Positions 1 through 8,211 of a stretch of DNA of 64,000 bases are shown piece after piece. This DNA is from Fluviicola chungangensis (GTDB taxonomy: Bacteria; Bacteroidota; Bacteroidia; Flavobacteriales_D; Crocinitomicaceae): contig NZ_VLPL01000004.1 in NCBI RefSeq assembly GCF_007558725.1, positions 310,001 through 374,000 of the forward strand, written 5' to 3'. Numbering within the stretch: the first letter of the stretch is position 1; each line of letters begins with the position of its first letter. The notes under the pieces are model-generated. The model did no database searches, was not told where the DNA came from, and was given only the letters and a program-made list of their open reading frames with translations. Both the position numbers and the translations under genes were made by a program.

Positions 1-2
1 CA

Positions 3-1160
3 CAAGACCTTTACTTGTTCGCTGTGATGCTAATAATCGGAATTGTTTTCGTAATTCTGTTTACGATTATTTACGGGCGGCTGTTTTGTGGCTGGTTCTG
101 TCCCCAGACTATTTTTATGGAGTTTGTTTTTCGGCGCATAGAGTACTGGATCGATGGCGACTGGACACAACAAAAGGCACTGGACAAACAAGCCTGGAAT
201 GCGCAAAAAATAGGAAAACGAATCCTGAAACACAGTCTTTTCTGGCTGATATCCTTTGTAATCGCGAATATTTTCCTGGCTTACATCATCGGAAGTCGCG
301 CCCTGCTTAAAATTATTACGGAACCTGTTCATCTGCATATCGGCGGATTGATTTCTATCGGGATATTCACCACCCTGTTTTACTTCGTTTTTTCGTGGTT
401 GCGTGAACAGGTGTGTACCACGATCTGTCCTTACGGACGGTTACAGGGAGTGCTCCTGGACCAAAACTCCATGGTGGTCGCATACGACTATGTACGCGGG
501 GAAACACGTGCTAAATTCAGAAAAGGAGAAGACAGGCCGAGTGCAAAAAAAGGCGATTGTATTGATTGTGCCCAATGCGTTCATGTTTGTCCGACCGGAA
601 TTGATATCCGGAACGGAACACAGTTGGAATGCGTAAACTGTACAGCATGTATCGATGCCTGTGACTCCATGATGGAAGGAGTCGGGCTGGAAAAAGGATT
701 AATCCGGTTCGTTTCGGAAAACGGGATCAAAAACCGCACGCGTTTCCAGTGGACCCGGAGAGTTATTTCCTACACGGTCTTGTTAATTATACTGATCGGA
801 GTTTGGATCACCATGCTGGTCATGCGGGAAGATTTCTCTACGACCATTTTACGCCAGCGCGGATCCACCTACCAGATCACACAGGAAAAAGACATCAGCA
901 ATATTTTTGAGATTGATCTGACGAACAAAACAAAGGAACTTTTCCATGTGAAACTGGTTTCCGCTGATCCTTCCGTAAAACTGGAACTGGCAAATGATTC
1001 ACTGGAACTTCCGGGACAGAAACATATCCGCGAACGTTTCCTGGCGCGTTTCCCTTACGGATTCATTGAAAAAGGAACCCGTAAAATTGACATCATCATC
1101 TTAGGGAACGGAAAAGAAATTGATCGCGTTAAAGTCAAGGTGATCGGACCAAGTTTTTAG
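3..1160 (+). CDS. ccoG: Cytochrome c oxidase accessory protein CcoG (5' end outside window)
   Basis: Membrane-bound polyferredoxin that helps mature cbb3-type cytochrome oxidase (family role: CcoG/RdxA/FixG, linked to copper handling for CcoN). The reading frame is open to the left edge, so the N-terminus, probably including the first membrane helix, is missing. The visible part has a hydrophobic segment followed by the motif GRLFCGWFCPQT, two further membrane helices, the loop CTTICPYGR, and two 4Fe-4S clusters (CIDCAQCVHVCP and CVNCTACIDAC). One more helix follows, then a periplasmic beta-rich tail. A FixH-like gene begins 20 bases downstream, as in typical ccoNOP-ccoGHIS clusters; the oxidase genes are presumably just upstream. 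Confidence 0.93.
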   Translation, partial: QDLYLFAVMLIIGIVFVILFTIIYGRLFCGWFCPQTIFMEFVFRRIEYWIDGDWTQQKALDKQAWNAQKIGKRILKHSLFWLISFVIANIFLAYIIGSRALLKIITEPVHLHIGGLISIGIFTTLFYFVFSWLREQVCTTICPYGRLQGVLLDQNSMVVAYDYVRGETRAKFRKGEDRPSAKKGDCIDCAQCVHVCPTGIDIRNGTQLECVNCTACIDACDSMMEGVGLEKGLIRFVSENGIKNRTRFQWTRRVISYTVLLIILIGVWITMLVMREDFSTTILRQRGSTYQITQEKDISNIFEIDLTNKTKELFHVKLVSADPSVKLELANDSLELPGQKHIRERFLARFPYGFIEKGTRKIDIIILGNGKEIDRVKVKVIGPSF

Positions 1161-1180
1161 ACACATAAACCATAGAAAAA

Positions 1181-1606
1181 ATGAATTGGGGAAAACGAAT
1201 AATTATAGGAATGGTTCTGTTCATGGCCTTTATCCTTACGCTGGTAACCATCATGATGCGCCAAAAAATTGATTTGGTGGAAGAAGATTACTACACCCGC
1301 GAATTGAATTATGACGATCAGCTAAATGCACAAAAAAACTATGCTTCAGCGAATGAAAAAATCAGCCTGGAAAGCAAAGCAGACAGCATTCTGATCCATT
1401 TTCCGAAGTATTTTCAATCGGATGAAGTGACCATTCATTTTCAACGTCCGAACGACAAGAGCAAGGATGTTACCTTCACTATGAAACCCATCGAACGGGT
1501 GTTTATTCCAACAACCAAACTTCCTAAAGGGGTGTTTAACTGCACTATACAAGGTTCAATTCAGGATAAACACTACGAAATGTCTCAGCAAGTTACCATT
1601 CAGTAA
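1181..1606 (+). CDS. FixH/CcoH-like cbb3 oxidase assembly protein
   Basis: Small single-span membrane protein of the FixH family, needed for assembly or stability of cbb3 oxidase. 141 residues: a short cytoplasmic start (MNWGKR), one membrane helix at about residues 6-26, then the family-typical segment with VEEDYYTRELNYDDQLN, and a periplasmic beta-domain. It lies 20 bases after ccoG and its stop codon overlaps the next start codon (TAATG), so the three genes look co-transcribed. Identification rests on position, size and the DYY...E.NYD..L motif. Confidence 0.85.
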   Translation: MNWGKRIIIGMVLFMAFILTLVTIMMRQKIDLVEEDYYTRELNYDDQLNAQKNYASANEKISLESKADSILIHFPKYFQSDEVTIHFQRPNDKSKDVTFTMKPIERVFIPTTKLPKGVFNCTIQGSIQDKHYEMSQQVTIQ

Positions 1607-2331
1607 TGATTTTCCTGATTAGTTCATTCTTTTTGGGGCTTGCGGGGTCGTTTCACTGCATCGGAATGTGCGGGCCAATCGCGCTCGCACTTCCGTTAAG
1701 CAGGAAATCACCGGTACATACACTGATCGGGATCTTAACCGCAAATATCGGCCGGATAACTACGTATACGCTTTTGGGATTCCTGATCGGAAGCATTGGA
1801 TTTTCGCTCCATGTATTCCGTTTATTCCAAATCCTGAGTATTCTTTTCGGTATCGGATTGATCGCTGTTGCCTGGCGAAAGCACTGGCTGAAGCATGTGG
1901 AACTCCATACGCCCCGTTTCCAAAGATGGGTTTCCCGGATGATGTCCCAATTGCTTCGTCAAAACGGATCGCTGAAATTGTTCGGAATCGGGTTGTTAAA
2001 CGGGCTGCTTCCCTGCGGGATGATTTTCCTGGCTTTGACCAACGCTCTTTTGGCCGAGAACCCAATCGGAAGTGCCAGCGCAATGGCTGCATTTGGTGCC
2101 GGAACTCTTCCGGCGCTGGTTGGGGTGGGCTTTTTTGCTCAACGCATCAATCAAACTTTTCGCTTGAAACTAACCACCGCTTTTCCTTACCTTTTATCTC
2201 TTATCGGGGTGTTGGTAATCTTGCGGGGGGCCAATCTAGGTATCCCGGTTTTAAGCCCCAAAATGGAACAGCAAACTCAAGTGGGACATCCCAAGACGCT
2301 GGTGATTGAATGTCACAAACCCAAAAACTGA
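1606..2331 (+). CDS. Sulfite exporter TauE/SafE family membrane protein
   Basis: Polytopic inner-membrane protein, 241 residues, about six helices. Two half-repeats carry family signature turns: GSFHCIGMCGPIALALP near residue 15 and GLLNGLLPCGMIFLALT near residue 130, each containing Cys. Proteins of this COG2836-type group sit next to cbb3 maturation genes in many Bacteroidota; a role in metal or thiol transport for the oxidase is commonly suggested but not shown by the sequence. The start codon overlaps the stop of the FixH-like gene by one base, indicating translational coupling. The C-terminal 25 residues are hydrophilic and end in a His/Cys-containing tail. Confidence 0.85.
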   Translation: MIFLISSFFLGLAGSFHCIGMCGPIALALPLSRKSPVHTLIGILTANIGRITTYTLLGFLIGSIGFSLHVFRLFQILSILFGIGLIAVAWRKHWLKHVELHTPRFQRWVSRMMSQLLRQNGSLKLFGIGLLNGLLPCGMIFLALTNALLAENPIGSASAMAAFGAGTLPALVGVGFFAQRINQTFRLKLTTAFPYLLSLIGVLVILRGANLGIPVLSPKMEQQTQVGHPKTLVIECHKPKN

Positions 2332-2366
2332 TCTGATCAAATACAATTATTCCCTATCTTCGGTTT

Positions 2367-2786
2367 ATGGATACCAGCATATTTACAGATAAGACCGTTA
2401 TTCCTCAAGCCGGTGATTTACCAGGCGCACTGAAAGAAACTTATCCCTTATGGAATGCCATTCGTGATCATGTCCATGAATTATTCCCGGATGCCCTGGA
2501 TGAATGGCATTATTCCGGAGCCAAATACGGCTGGAGCTTCAGGATAAAAGACAAAAAACGCGTCATCGTTTACCTGCTCCCAAGGGAAGGATATTTCAAA
2601 GCTGCTTTCGTTTTCGGTCAGAAAGCAACGGACACCATTCTGGAAAGCACACTGGCACCGGTTATTAGGGAATTGTTGAAATCAGCCAAAGTGTATGCTG
2701 AAGGAAGAGGTATCCGGATAGATATCCGGGACGAATCGCTTATAAGTGATGTGAAGCAACTCATCGCAATCAAATTAAGCCATTAG
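2367..2786 (+). CDS. DUF3788 family protein
   Basis: 139-residue soluble protein resembling the DUF3788 family. Central features are the EWHYSGAKYGWSFRIKDKKR strip and the YLLPREGYFKAAFVFG core typical of these YdhG/DUF1801-like folds; molecular function unknown. It starts 35 bases after the TauE/SafE gene and may have its own weak promoter (TATCTTCG about 10 bases before the start codon). It converges tail to tail with a small gene on the other strand, with one base between the stop codons. Confidence 0.75.
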   Translation: MDTSIFTDKTVIPQAGDLPGALKETYPLWNAIRDHVHELFPDALDEWHYSGAKYGWSFRIKDKKRVIVYLLPREGYFKAAFVFGQKATDTILESTLAPVIRELLKSAKVYAEGRGIRIDIRDESLISDVKQLIAIKLSH

Positions 2787-2787
2787 A

Positions 2788-2949
2788 TTAGTCCAGGCTT
2801 TTCTGTAAGCTCATTTCTCCGAGCAATTTTTCCGGAATCGGTCTGCAGGCGCAATTCTTCTGATGTTCGATATGCCATTTAACCCGCTGCTCAAACGTTG
2901 CATTTTTCGGCATTTTGTTTTTCTTATGCCATTCCTTGTTTATTTTCAT
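2788..2949 (-). CDS. Small conserved basic protein, 53 residues
   Basis: Short open frame read directly from the minus strand. It begins MKINKEWHKKNKMPKNATFE and continues QRVKWHIEHQKNCACRPIP, ending about 17 residues later. Lys/His-rich with a CxC pair and a proline turn; no signal or membrane segment. I recall similar small proteins (KIxKEWHxxNxMPxNxTxxQRxxWHxxHxxxCxCR pattern) as widespread in Bacteroidota and other phyla, with no assigned function. Coding is supported by this pattern and by the neat fit between flanking genes. The downstream NAD(P)HX dehydratase gene is on the same strand but lies upstream of it in transcription. Confidence 0.75.
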   Translation of the reverse strand: MKINKEWHKKNKMPKNATFEQRVKWHIEHQKNCACRPIPEKLLGEMSLQKSLD

Positions 2950-3002
2950 CGGTATTGTTTTTAATGTTTACAAACCGCTGACTACCGAAAGGCCCATTAG
3001 TC

Positions 3003-3827
3003 TCAGGACCTGATTTCTTCAAACGCTTTCCCGAAATTGTTCAGTACATCCGTAATCAGCATGCTTTCCATACTCTGTTCGTTCAAGGTGATGTCTGCTG
3101 CCAGGCCATGAAGGTATACTCCTGTTTTTGCCGCAACATCCGGTGCGTATCCCTGTGCAATGAAAGAAGTAATTATCCCGGTTAATGCATCTCCCGATCC
3201 GCCTTTCGCCAATCCGGCATTTCCGGTAGTATTATAATACACTTCTTCGGCTGTGATGATCGCTGTTTCGGGTCCTTTCAGTACAATGACAATGTGGTAT
3301 TCACGGGCTTTATCCCTGGCTGTATTGATCCGTTCTTCCCGGTCCTTGTGCATACCGAAAAGCCGGTCGAACTCACACGAATGCGGCGTAATGATACTTT
3401 GTTCCGGAATACAGCTGAAGAGTTTTTTATTCTGGGAAATAATCGTCAGAGCATCTGCATCCAGTACCAGCGGAATCCGGGACTGAACCAGGACGGAAAC
3501 CAGCATTTCTTCGGAAACCTCATCCGTTCCGATCCCCGGACCGATCCCAATCCCGGAAAACCGATCCAGCGGATAATGGTCTTCTTCCCGCATAAACAAC
3601 ATTGCTTCCGGAACAGCAGTTTGCAAAATGAACCGTTCTTCGGCCGGAACACCAACGGTCAGTAAACCAACACCTGTCCGGGCCGCCGCCTTTGCTGCAA
3701 TAACAGCAGCTCCCATCATTCCTCTCCTTCCGGCCAGGATGAATGCGTGACCATAATCACTTTTATTGGACGTGGCCTCCCTGATTTTCAAACCTGCCTT
3801 TATGTAACTGTTCGTGAGTTTACCCAT
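3003..3827 (-). CDS. nnrD: ADP-dependent NAD(P)H-hydrate dehydratase
   Basis: Metabolite-repair enzyme that dehydrates damaged NAD(P)HX back to NAD(P)H using ADP. 274 residues covering only the ribokinase-like dehydratase domain; the NnrE epimerase domain, often fused at the N-terminus, is absent. Visible motifs are AGRRGMMGAAVIAAKAAART near residue 32, GIGIGPGIGTDE near residue 92, LDADAL, ITPHSCEF, and the catalytic GNAGLAKGGSGDALTGI loop near residue 205. It is the third gene of a minus-strand operon after a BON protein and a 124-residue protein (27-base gap), which places cofactor repair under the same low-oxygen-type operator. Confidence 0.9.
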   Translation of the reverse strand: MGKLTNSYIKAGLKIREATSNKSDYGHAFILAGRRGMMGAAVIAAKAAARTGVGLLTVGVPAEERFILQTAVPEAMLFMREEDHYPLDRFSGIGIGPGIGTDEVSEEMLVSVLVQSRIPLVLDADALTIISQNKKLFSCIPEQSIITPHSCEFDRLFGMHKDREERINTARDKAREYHIVIVLKGPETAIITAEEVYYNTTGNAGLAKGGSGDALTGIITSFIAQGYAPDVAAKTGVYLHGLAADITLNEQSMESMLITDVLNNFGKAFEEIRS

Positions 3828-3854
3828 CGTGAATAAATAAGATTACAGTTTAAT

Positions 3855-4229
3855 TTAGAGATTAAAATGTTTTTTTACAAATGCATTTTTCTCATTTTCA
3901 GTCATTTTATCTGTTGACTGAAGAGCCATTTTCACCTGCTTAAAACGTTCTTCGTTTTTCAGGTAATGATGAAATTCCGATTTTGCATCCGTTGGACCGA
4001 AAAGCAACACTTGTTCGTAACCGGCAGCCTGATCGGCAATGGCTTTAAAATAAACCTCCTGTAACTGCTGTTCTTTGTGGTGCATATGCTTTTCGCCTTT
4101 CTTTAGCGCTTCTTCTTTTACGACCGGTGAAAATTCCGATTCAATGGTCCGGGCTTTCTTATGTCCCGGATCGATCAGATCTGCAGAGGAATAATCCATC
4201 CAGATCCCAAGGTGTTTCTTTGATTTCAT
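3855..4229 (-). CDS. Conserved hypothetical protein, 124 residues (eRF1-like fold suspected)
   Basis: Soluble protein starting MKSKKHLGIWMDYSSADLID; a longer frame begins at 4277 but the internal Met fits better because the extra 16 residues read as non-coding. The pattern IWMDYSSA...LI, a Lys/Glu-rich middle, and YEQVLLFGPTDAKSEFHHYL resembles small stress-associated proteins distantly like the eRF1/host-attachment fold. That relation is inference; function unknown. It sits between a BON protein (60-base gap upstream) and nnrD (27-base gap), in one operon. Confidence 0.7.
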   Translation of the reverse strand: MKSKKHLGIWMDYSSADLIDPGHKKARTIESEFSPVVKEEALKKGEKHMHHKEQQLQEVYFKAIADQAAGYEQVLLFGPTDAKSEFHHYLKNEERFKQVKMALQSTDKMTENEKNAFVKKHFNL

Positions 4230-4289
4230 TTTTCTGAATTTTAGTGAACCAAAAAAGGCGGAAAACAGCTTTTCCACCTTTTACATCAA

Positions 4290-4961
4290 TCAGTCAATCA
4301 CGGCATATTCGTAATCCACTTCCAATTCGTTGTCTACATGCCAGATTCCGGGTGTTTTCCAGGCAATGCGTCCCGCTTCTTCTTTTTGGTAGAGGGAAGC
4401 GACCGTACCGGTAAGTTTCACTGTTCGACCCTGTACATGCACCCGGATGTCCTTATCATTTACAGCCCAACTGCGGTGAAGTGCGGCTTCGATTGCCCTT
4501 TGCTCAATGTCGTCATTCAGTTCGGATCTGATCTTTAAATGATTGAATACTCCGCGTACTCCCGTGATATGTTCAATGGAACGTTTAGCAGCTTCCCGTT
4601 GAAAATCCCAATGAACTTCACCATCCAATGTAACCCAACCGTTCTCTACCTTTGCCTGAATCTTTTCATCCGGGACCAGCAGGTCCGTTCTTAAAGAAAA
4701 AAGAACGTCTTCGGCAATATCCCCATCATCCTTTTTTTGAGAATTGGCAAACTTCACCTCCAATTCTTCCACAAGGGCCTTTACTCCGATAACGCTTTTG
4801 GCAGCTTTCTCTGCCTGCAGTTTTTTGGCATAATTATCTACCGTACCTGTCAGCGTCACAATCCCATCCTTCACAATAACCCCGATTTCCGCAGCCTTTA
4901 ATAAAGGTTCCCACTTAATGGTGTCCTGAACATCCTTTTGTAATTGTTCATTTGTTTTCAT
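4290..4961 (-). CDS. Triple BON-domain protein
   Basis: 223-residue protein made of three consecutive BON domains (about residues 5-72, 78-148 and 152-220), each showing the V.NG.VTL.G.V / A...V.GV pattern. No signal peptide is visible when started at MKTNEQLQKDVQ (4961). The longer frame from 5036 would place the operator-containing promoter inside the gene, so the shorter start is chosen. BON domains are thought to bind phospholipid or interfaces, and cytosolic triple-BON proteins of this type are stress-induced. A close paralogue lies at 7502-8185. First gene of the operon BON / 124-residue protein / nnrD. Confidence 0.88.
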   Translation of the reverse strand: MKTNEQLQKDVQDTIKWEPLLKAAEIGVIVKDGIVTLTGTVDNYAKKLQAEKAAKSVIGVKALVEELEVKFANSQKKDDGDIAEDVLFSLRTDLLVPDEKIQAKVENGWVTLDGEVHWDFQREAAKRSIEHITGVRGVFNHLKIRSELNDDIEQRAIEAALHRSWAVNDKDIRVHVQGRTVKLTGTVASLYQKEEAGRIAWKTPGIWHVDNELEVDYEYAVID

Positions 4962-5029
4962 GATTCTTTCAATTAAGATTACATGACAAAGAAACCCAAT
5001 CAGCCGGCCGGAAGAAATGAGCTCACTCA

Positions 5030-5072
5030 CAAACACTTATGACATTTCACAGGATCGTTTTGACCTCCGTCA
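5030..5072 (-). promoter_or_regulatory. Promoter with Crp/Fnr-type operator for the BON-nnrD operon
   Basis: Perfect palindrome TGAC-CTCC-GTCA at 5061-5072, centre 5066.5. A weak -7 box, AGTGTTTG on the minus strand (5030-5037), is centred 33 bp away, the same distance seen at the four other promoters of the region. A half-matching TGACATTTCACA lies at 5040-5051. The site overlaps the space just after the regulator gene. Confidence 0.6.
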
Positions 5073-5075
5073 CCA

Positions 5076-6134
5076 TCAGTTTTTCATTCCCACCAGCTTA
5101 TTGTAATCCAGGATGGTAATCGTGCTTCCTGAAATCTCGATGTATCTGTCTTCCTTAAAATCACTGAGGGTACGGATCACTGTTTCTTTGGCGGTCCCGA
5201 CCAGGTTGGCCAGGTCTTCCCGGGAAACATTCATACTGAATCGCTGATCCACATCGTTCTTATAGGTATCCGACAATTTTACCAAAGCTTCGGCCACCCG
5301 TTTTCTTACGGAATTGTAAGCCAGGCGCATCAGCTGTTGTTCGTTTTCGAGCAGGTTATCAGAAAGCAGTTCAATGAATTTCCGCGCGACTTCCGCATTC
5401 TTGTAGATGAGTGAAAAGAAATCGTCTTTGGGAATCATATAGATCTCGGAATCTTCGAGTGCAGCTGCGGAGTGAATATACTGTTCGTCTTTGAGAAGCG
5501 ATAAAAAACCAAAGAAATCGCCTGCTTTGTGCAAACTGCTGATCAGTTCTTTCCCCTGGTCATTCTTCTGGTATATTTTTACTTTTCCCTTATGAATAAA
5601 ATAGATTCCCCTGGGATAACCACCCTCGAGAAAAACAGTATCCTTTTTTTTGTAATGTCTCAGTTCCCGCGATTCGGACAATTCTTTCAGTGCTTCAAAA
5701 CTTTTGACTTCTTCCAAAAAATGGTTGACTCCTTCCATGTTCCTGGTAAATTGTTTTTTCAGGATATCTGTTTTATTCAGCCGTGTTTCGATGGCACTAA
5801 GCAATTCCTGGTCGGTGAACGGCTTGGTCAGGTAATCATCGGCGCCCATCGACATTCCTTTCCGCACATCTCCCCGATCCGCTTTAGCTGTCAGGAAAAT
5901 GAACGGAATTCCGGCTGTCGTCTCATTTTTAGACAACAGGTGGAGCACTCCGTACCCGTCCAGGACGGGCATCATGATATCACAAATGATCAGGTCGGGA
6001 AGTTCTTTGAGAGCCAGTTGCACTCCTTCTTTTCCATTTTCAGCGGTCAATACCTGGTATTGCGCCAGATCCAGGATTTCTGCCGTATTTTCACGGATAT
6101 CCGGATTATCTTCAATGAGCAGTATCTTTTTCAT
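5076..6134 (-). CDS. Response regulator fused to a Crp/Fnr sensor and DNA-binding module
   Basis: 352-residue regulator with three parts. A receiver domain (1-120) has phosphoacceptor Asp52 in DLIICDIMMP, Thr82 and Lys104 (YLTKPF). A cyclic-nucleotide-binding-like domain (about 150-270, HYKKKDTVFLEGGYPRGIYF) has no clear cysteine cluster, so it is not a standard FNR iron-sulfur sensor. A Crp-type winged helix (about 285-347) has recognition helix GTAKETVIRTLSDF, keeping the Glu and Arg used by FNR/CRP but with Ile where FNR has Ser. It follows its kinase by 10 bases in one operon. It is the best local candidate to bind the TGAC-N4-GTCA sites, including those before its own operon (inference). 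Confidence 0.92.
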   Translation of the reverse strand: MKKILLIEDNPDIRENTAEILDLAQYQVLTAENGKEGVQLALKELPDLIICDIMMPVLDGYGVLHLLSKNETTAGIPFIFLTAKADRGDVRKGMSMGADDYLTKPFTDQELLSAIETRLNKTDILKKQFTRNMEGVNHFLEEVKSFEALKELSESRELRHYKKKDTVFLEGGYPRGIYFIHKGKVKIYQKNDQGKELISSLHKAGDFFGFLSLLKDEQYIHSAAALEDSEIYMIPKDDFFSLIYKNAEVARKFIELLSDNLLENEQQLMRLAYNSVRKRVAEALVKLSDTYKNDVDQRFSMNVSREDLANLVGTAKETVIRTLSDFKEDRYIEISGSTITILDYNKLVGMKN

Positions 6135-6144
6135 AGGTATGTAT

Positions 6145-7347
6145 TTAACGTGGAATGACCAACTTTACGGTCGTTCCTTTATTTTGGGTACTTTCAATCG
6201 TGACATTCCCGTCCATAAGCTCTGCATACCGCGCAACGATATTCAGTCCCAAGCCGGTTCCCTGTATGTGAGTTGCGTTTCCGCCGCGGAAGAATCGCTC
6301 GAAAAGGTGTTGCTGATCCTCTTCGCTGATACCGATCCCATGATCTTTGACCCAAATGGCAATAGCCTGTTCGCTGACTAGTGCATGTAATTCGATCGCA
6401 GATTCTTCGGGAGAAAATTTAATGGCATTCGAAATTAAATTGAACAGGATGTTCCGGAGTAATTTGGCATCCAGCAGCACTTCCTCTTCACCTGAATAAT
6501 ACTGATCGATGTGTTGTTTCTCTCCTAACATGCCCTGCATTTCAGAGTCGATATCCCGCAGGAACTGCCGAAGGTTTATTTCTTCCGGCATATTGTGGAC
6601 CTTGCCTTCTTCCAGTTTGGAAACAGAAAGAAAATCGTTCAGAATGTCCGTGAGGTTCACAATGGATTTTTCGATTTTACGAATGTGTTTTGCATGATTT
6701 TCCGGATCATTCCGTTCGTTGTACCTGCTTACCAGCGAAAGGGATGACATCATAGTCGTAAGCGGAGTACGGAATTCATGAGAAGCCATCGAAACGAAGC
6801 GCGATTTCATTTCATTCAGCTCCTTCTCTTTCGCCAAAGAAGCATCGAGTTCTTTTTGGGTCCGCTCCAGTTCTTTGATTGCTTCCTCCAGCACAAGCGT
6901 CCTGTTTTTCACCTGTCTTTCAAGGTCTTCCGAATAATTGCGAAGATTTCTTTCTGCTTCTTTCCGAAGGGTGATATCTACTATAAAGGCGATCACGAAG
7001 GTTCCTTCGACCGTCTTGTAAGGACTTAGGCTGATTTCAACCGGAAATTCGGAACCGTCTTTTTTCAGTCCGAATAATTCCATCCCCAACCCCATGGCTC
7101 TTGCATGCGGATGGTGAACATAATTCGCCCTGTTATTCTCATGTTTATGGGTAAATCTGGAGGGCACAAGTGCTTCAATTTTTACCCCGTTCAATTCGCC
7201 CGGACTGTAGCCAAATAGTTTTTCAGCACTTGGGTTAATTCGTGTAATCAGTCCTTCTGCATTCGTCACCAGGATTCCTTCGGTCGCGTGTAAAAACAAC
7301 GCGTCGATTCCTTCTTTGCTTTCCATTCTTTTACGTTGGTATTCCAT
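6145..7347 (-). CDS. Soluble PAS-domain histidine kinase
   Basis: 400 residues, no membrane segments. One PAS domain (about 15-128) is followed by a coiled coil (130-180), then HisKA with phosphoacceptor His190 in SMASHEFRTPL, and an HATPase_c domain with N box (LFNLISNAIKF), G1 (DHGIGIS), F box and G2 (GTGLGLNIV). In the PAS domain, VPSRFTHKHENN and HHPHARAMGLG align by eye with the FixL segment carrying the haem-ligand His, but the FixL distal Arg is Met here and this pattern is common in non-haem PAS domains, so the ligand is open. It phosphorylates, presumably, the receiver-Crp regulator encoded 10 bases downstream. Confidence 0.92.
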   Translation of the reverse strand: MEYQRKRMESKEGIDALFLHATEGILVTNAEGLITRINPSAEKLFGYSPGELNGVKIEALVPSRFTHKHENNRANYVHHPHARAMGLGMELFGLKKDGSEFPVEISLSPYKTVEGTFVIAFIVDITLRKEAERNLRNYSEDLERQVKNRTLVLEEAIKELERTQKELDASLAKEKELNEMKSRFVSMASHEFRTPLTTMMSSLSLVSRYNERNDPENHAKHIRKIEKSIVNLTDILNDFLSVSKLEEGKVHNMPEEINLRQFLRDIDSEMQGMLGEKQHIDQYYSGEEEVLLDAKLLRNILFNLISNAIKFSPEESAIELHALVSEQAIAIWVKDHGIGISEEDQQHLFERFFRGGNATHIQGTGLGLNIVARYAELMDGNVTIESTQNKGTTVKLVIPR

Positions 7348-7375
7348 AACGAATATACACTTTTTGACCGGGTAT

Positions 7376-7440
7376 CAAAAGTAAAAGTTGTGTCAGGCGA
7401 ATTAGATGACTTTCGTCATCTTTGTTGCTGACAGTGGTCA
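7376..7440 (-). promoter_or_regulatory. Tandem-operator promoter of the kinase/regulator operon
   Basis: Two perfect palindromes: TGAC-TTTC-GTCA (7407-7418, extended to GATGAC/GTCATC) and TGAC-AGTG-GTCA (7429-7440), centres 22 bp apart. A consensus Bacteroidota -7 box, TACTTTTG on the minus strand (7376-7383), is centred 33 bp from the nearer site, placing that site near -41 where class II Crp/Fnr activators bind. The start codon is at 7347. Confidence 0.75.
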
Positions 7441-7456
7441 TACAGGCACGCAAAGA

Positions 7457-7479
7457 AGCACCCTCCTAAGAAGGGTGCT
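7457..7479 (-). terminator. Terminator after the second BON gene
   Basis: Perfect 8-bp stem AGCACCCT / AGGGTGCT with a 7-base loop; on the minus strand it is followed by TTCTTTG. It ends the transcript of the BON gene at 7502-8185. The T-tract is weak. Confidence 0.55.
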
Positions 7480-7501
7480 CCCTGTAACTCAAAACCTGGT
7501 C

Positions 7502-8185
7502 TTACAATTCTCTGCCCAGTTCCGCATATGAGGGAATTCTCACCTCAATGTTATTTTCCACAGCAGCAACTCCCGGCGCCTTCCAAACTACCTGTTCCGC
7601 TTCCCTTTTTTCAGAGTACGAACGCACTTTTCCAGTCAAAATTACCTTGTCCCCCACATTTTCTATGTGGATTCCATTTGCATCAATCGATGCACTTCGT
7701 TCAAAAGCCGCAACGATTTTCTTTTTGACATCGGCAGGATTCAACTTCGGAGTTACTTTCACCAGGTTACTGATTCCTTTTACTCCGGTAATGGACGCAA
7801 GGACATCCCGAACCGCATGTTGTTCGTAGGCCCAATCTACCATTCCTTCTGCTGTGACCCATCCATTCTCAACCTTTACTTTGTTTTTATCCGAAGGAAC
7901 GAGCACATTCCATTTCAGGGCATTTACTGCCGCATCTGCCAATTCGGTGTCTGTTCTCTGATCGTGGTAGCTCAGCTTAATCACAATATCTTCTGCAATT
8001 CCTTTGACTCCGGCCACTTTCAGGGCAGCTTTTTCAGCTATTTTCTTTTCCTGGTAGGTATCTACCGTTCCTGAAAGAGTAACCACCCCGTTTTTCACAG
8101 CAACACCGATCTCCGATGAATGGATCGCAGGTTCCCAGTTCAACTCTTCCATGACATGTTTTTGTATTTCAGCATCTGTTTTCAT
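7502..8185 (-). CDS. Triple BON-domain protein (second copy)
   Basis: 227 residues with three BON repeats (about 4-72, 77-147 and 152-220), each with the VKNGVVTLSGTV-type strand pair and an ITGVKG or VAGVKG turn. No signal peptide. Clearly a paralogue of the protein at 4290-4961, with the same start pattern (MKT-D/N-x-Q-x-x-K) and the same EVENGWVT-type motif in repeat two. It is monocistronic, ends at the hairpin at 7457-7479, and is read divergently from the DoxX/universal-stress operon. The promoter carries its own pair of Crp/Fnr-type sites. Stress-induced envelope or lipid-associated role suspected from the family. Confidence 0.88.
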   Translation of the reverse strand: MKTDAEIQKHVMEELNWEPAIHSSEIGVAVKNGVVTLSGTVDTYQEKKIAEKAALKVAGVKGIAEDIVIKLSYHDQRTDTELADAAVNALKWNVLVPSDKNKVKVENGWVTAEGMVDWAYEQHAVRDVLASITGVKGISNLVKVTPKLNPADVKKKIVAAFERSASIDANGIHIENVGDKVILTGKVRSYSEKREAEQVVWKAPGVAAVENNIEVRIPSYAELGREL

Positions 8186-8211
8186 ACTCAGCGAATTAAA
8201 AGTTTATACCA

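Noticed and set aside
6145-7347. Calling the kinase a haem-based FixL
   Set aside because: The His context is shared by many non-haem PAS domains and the distal Arg is missing.
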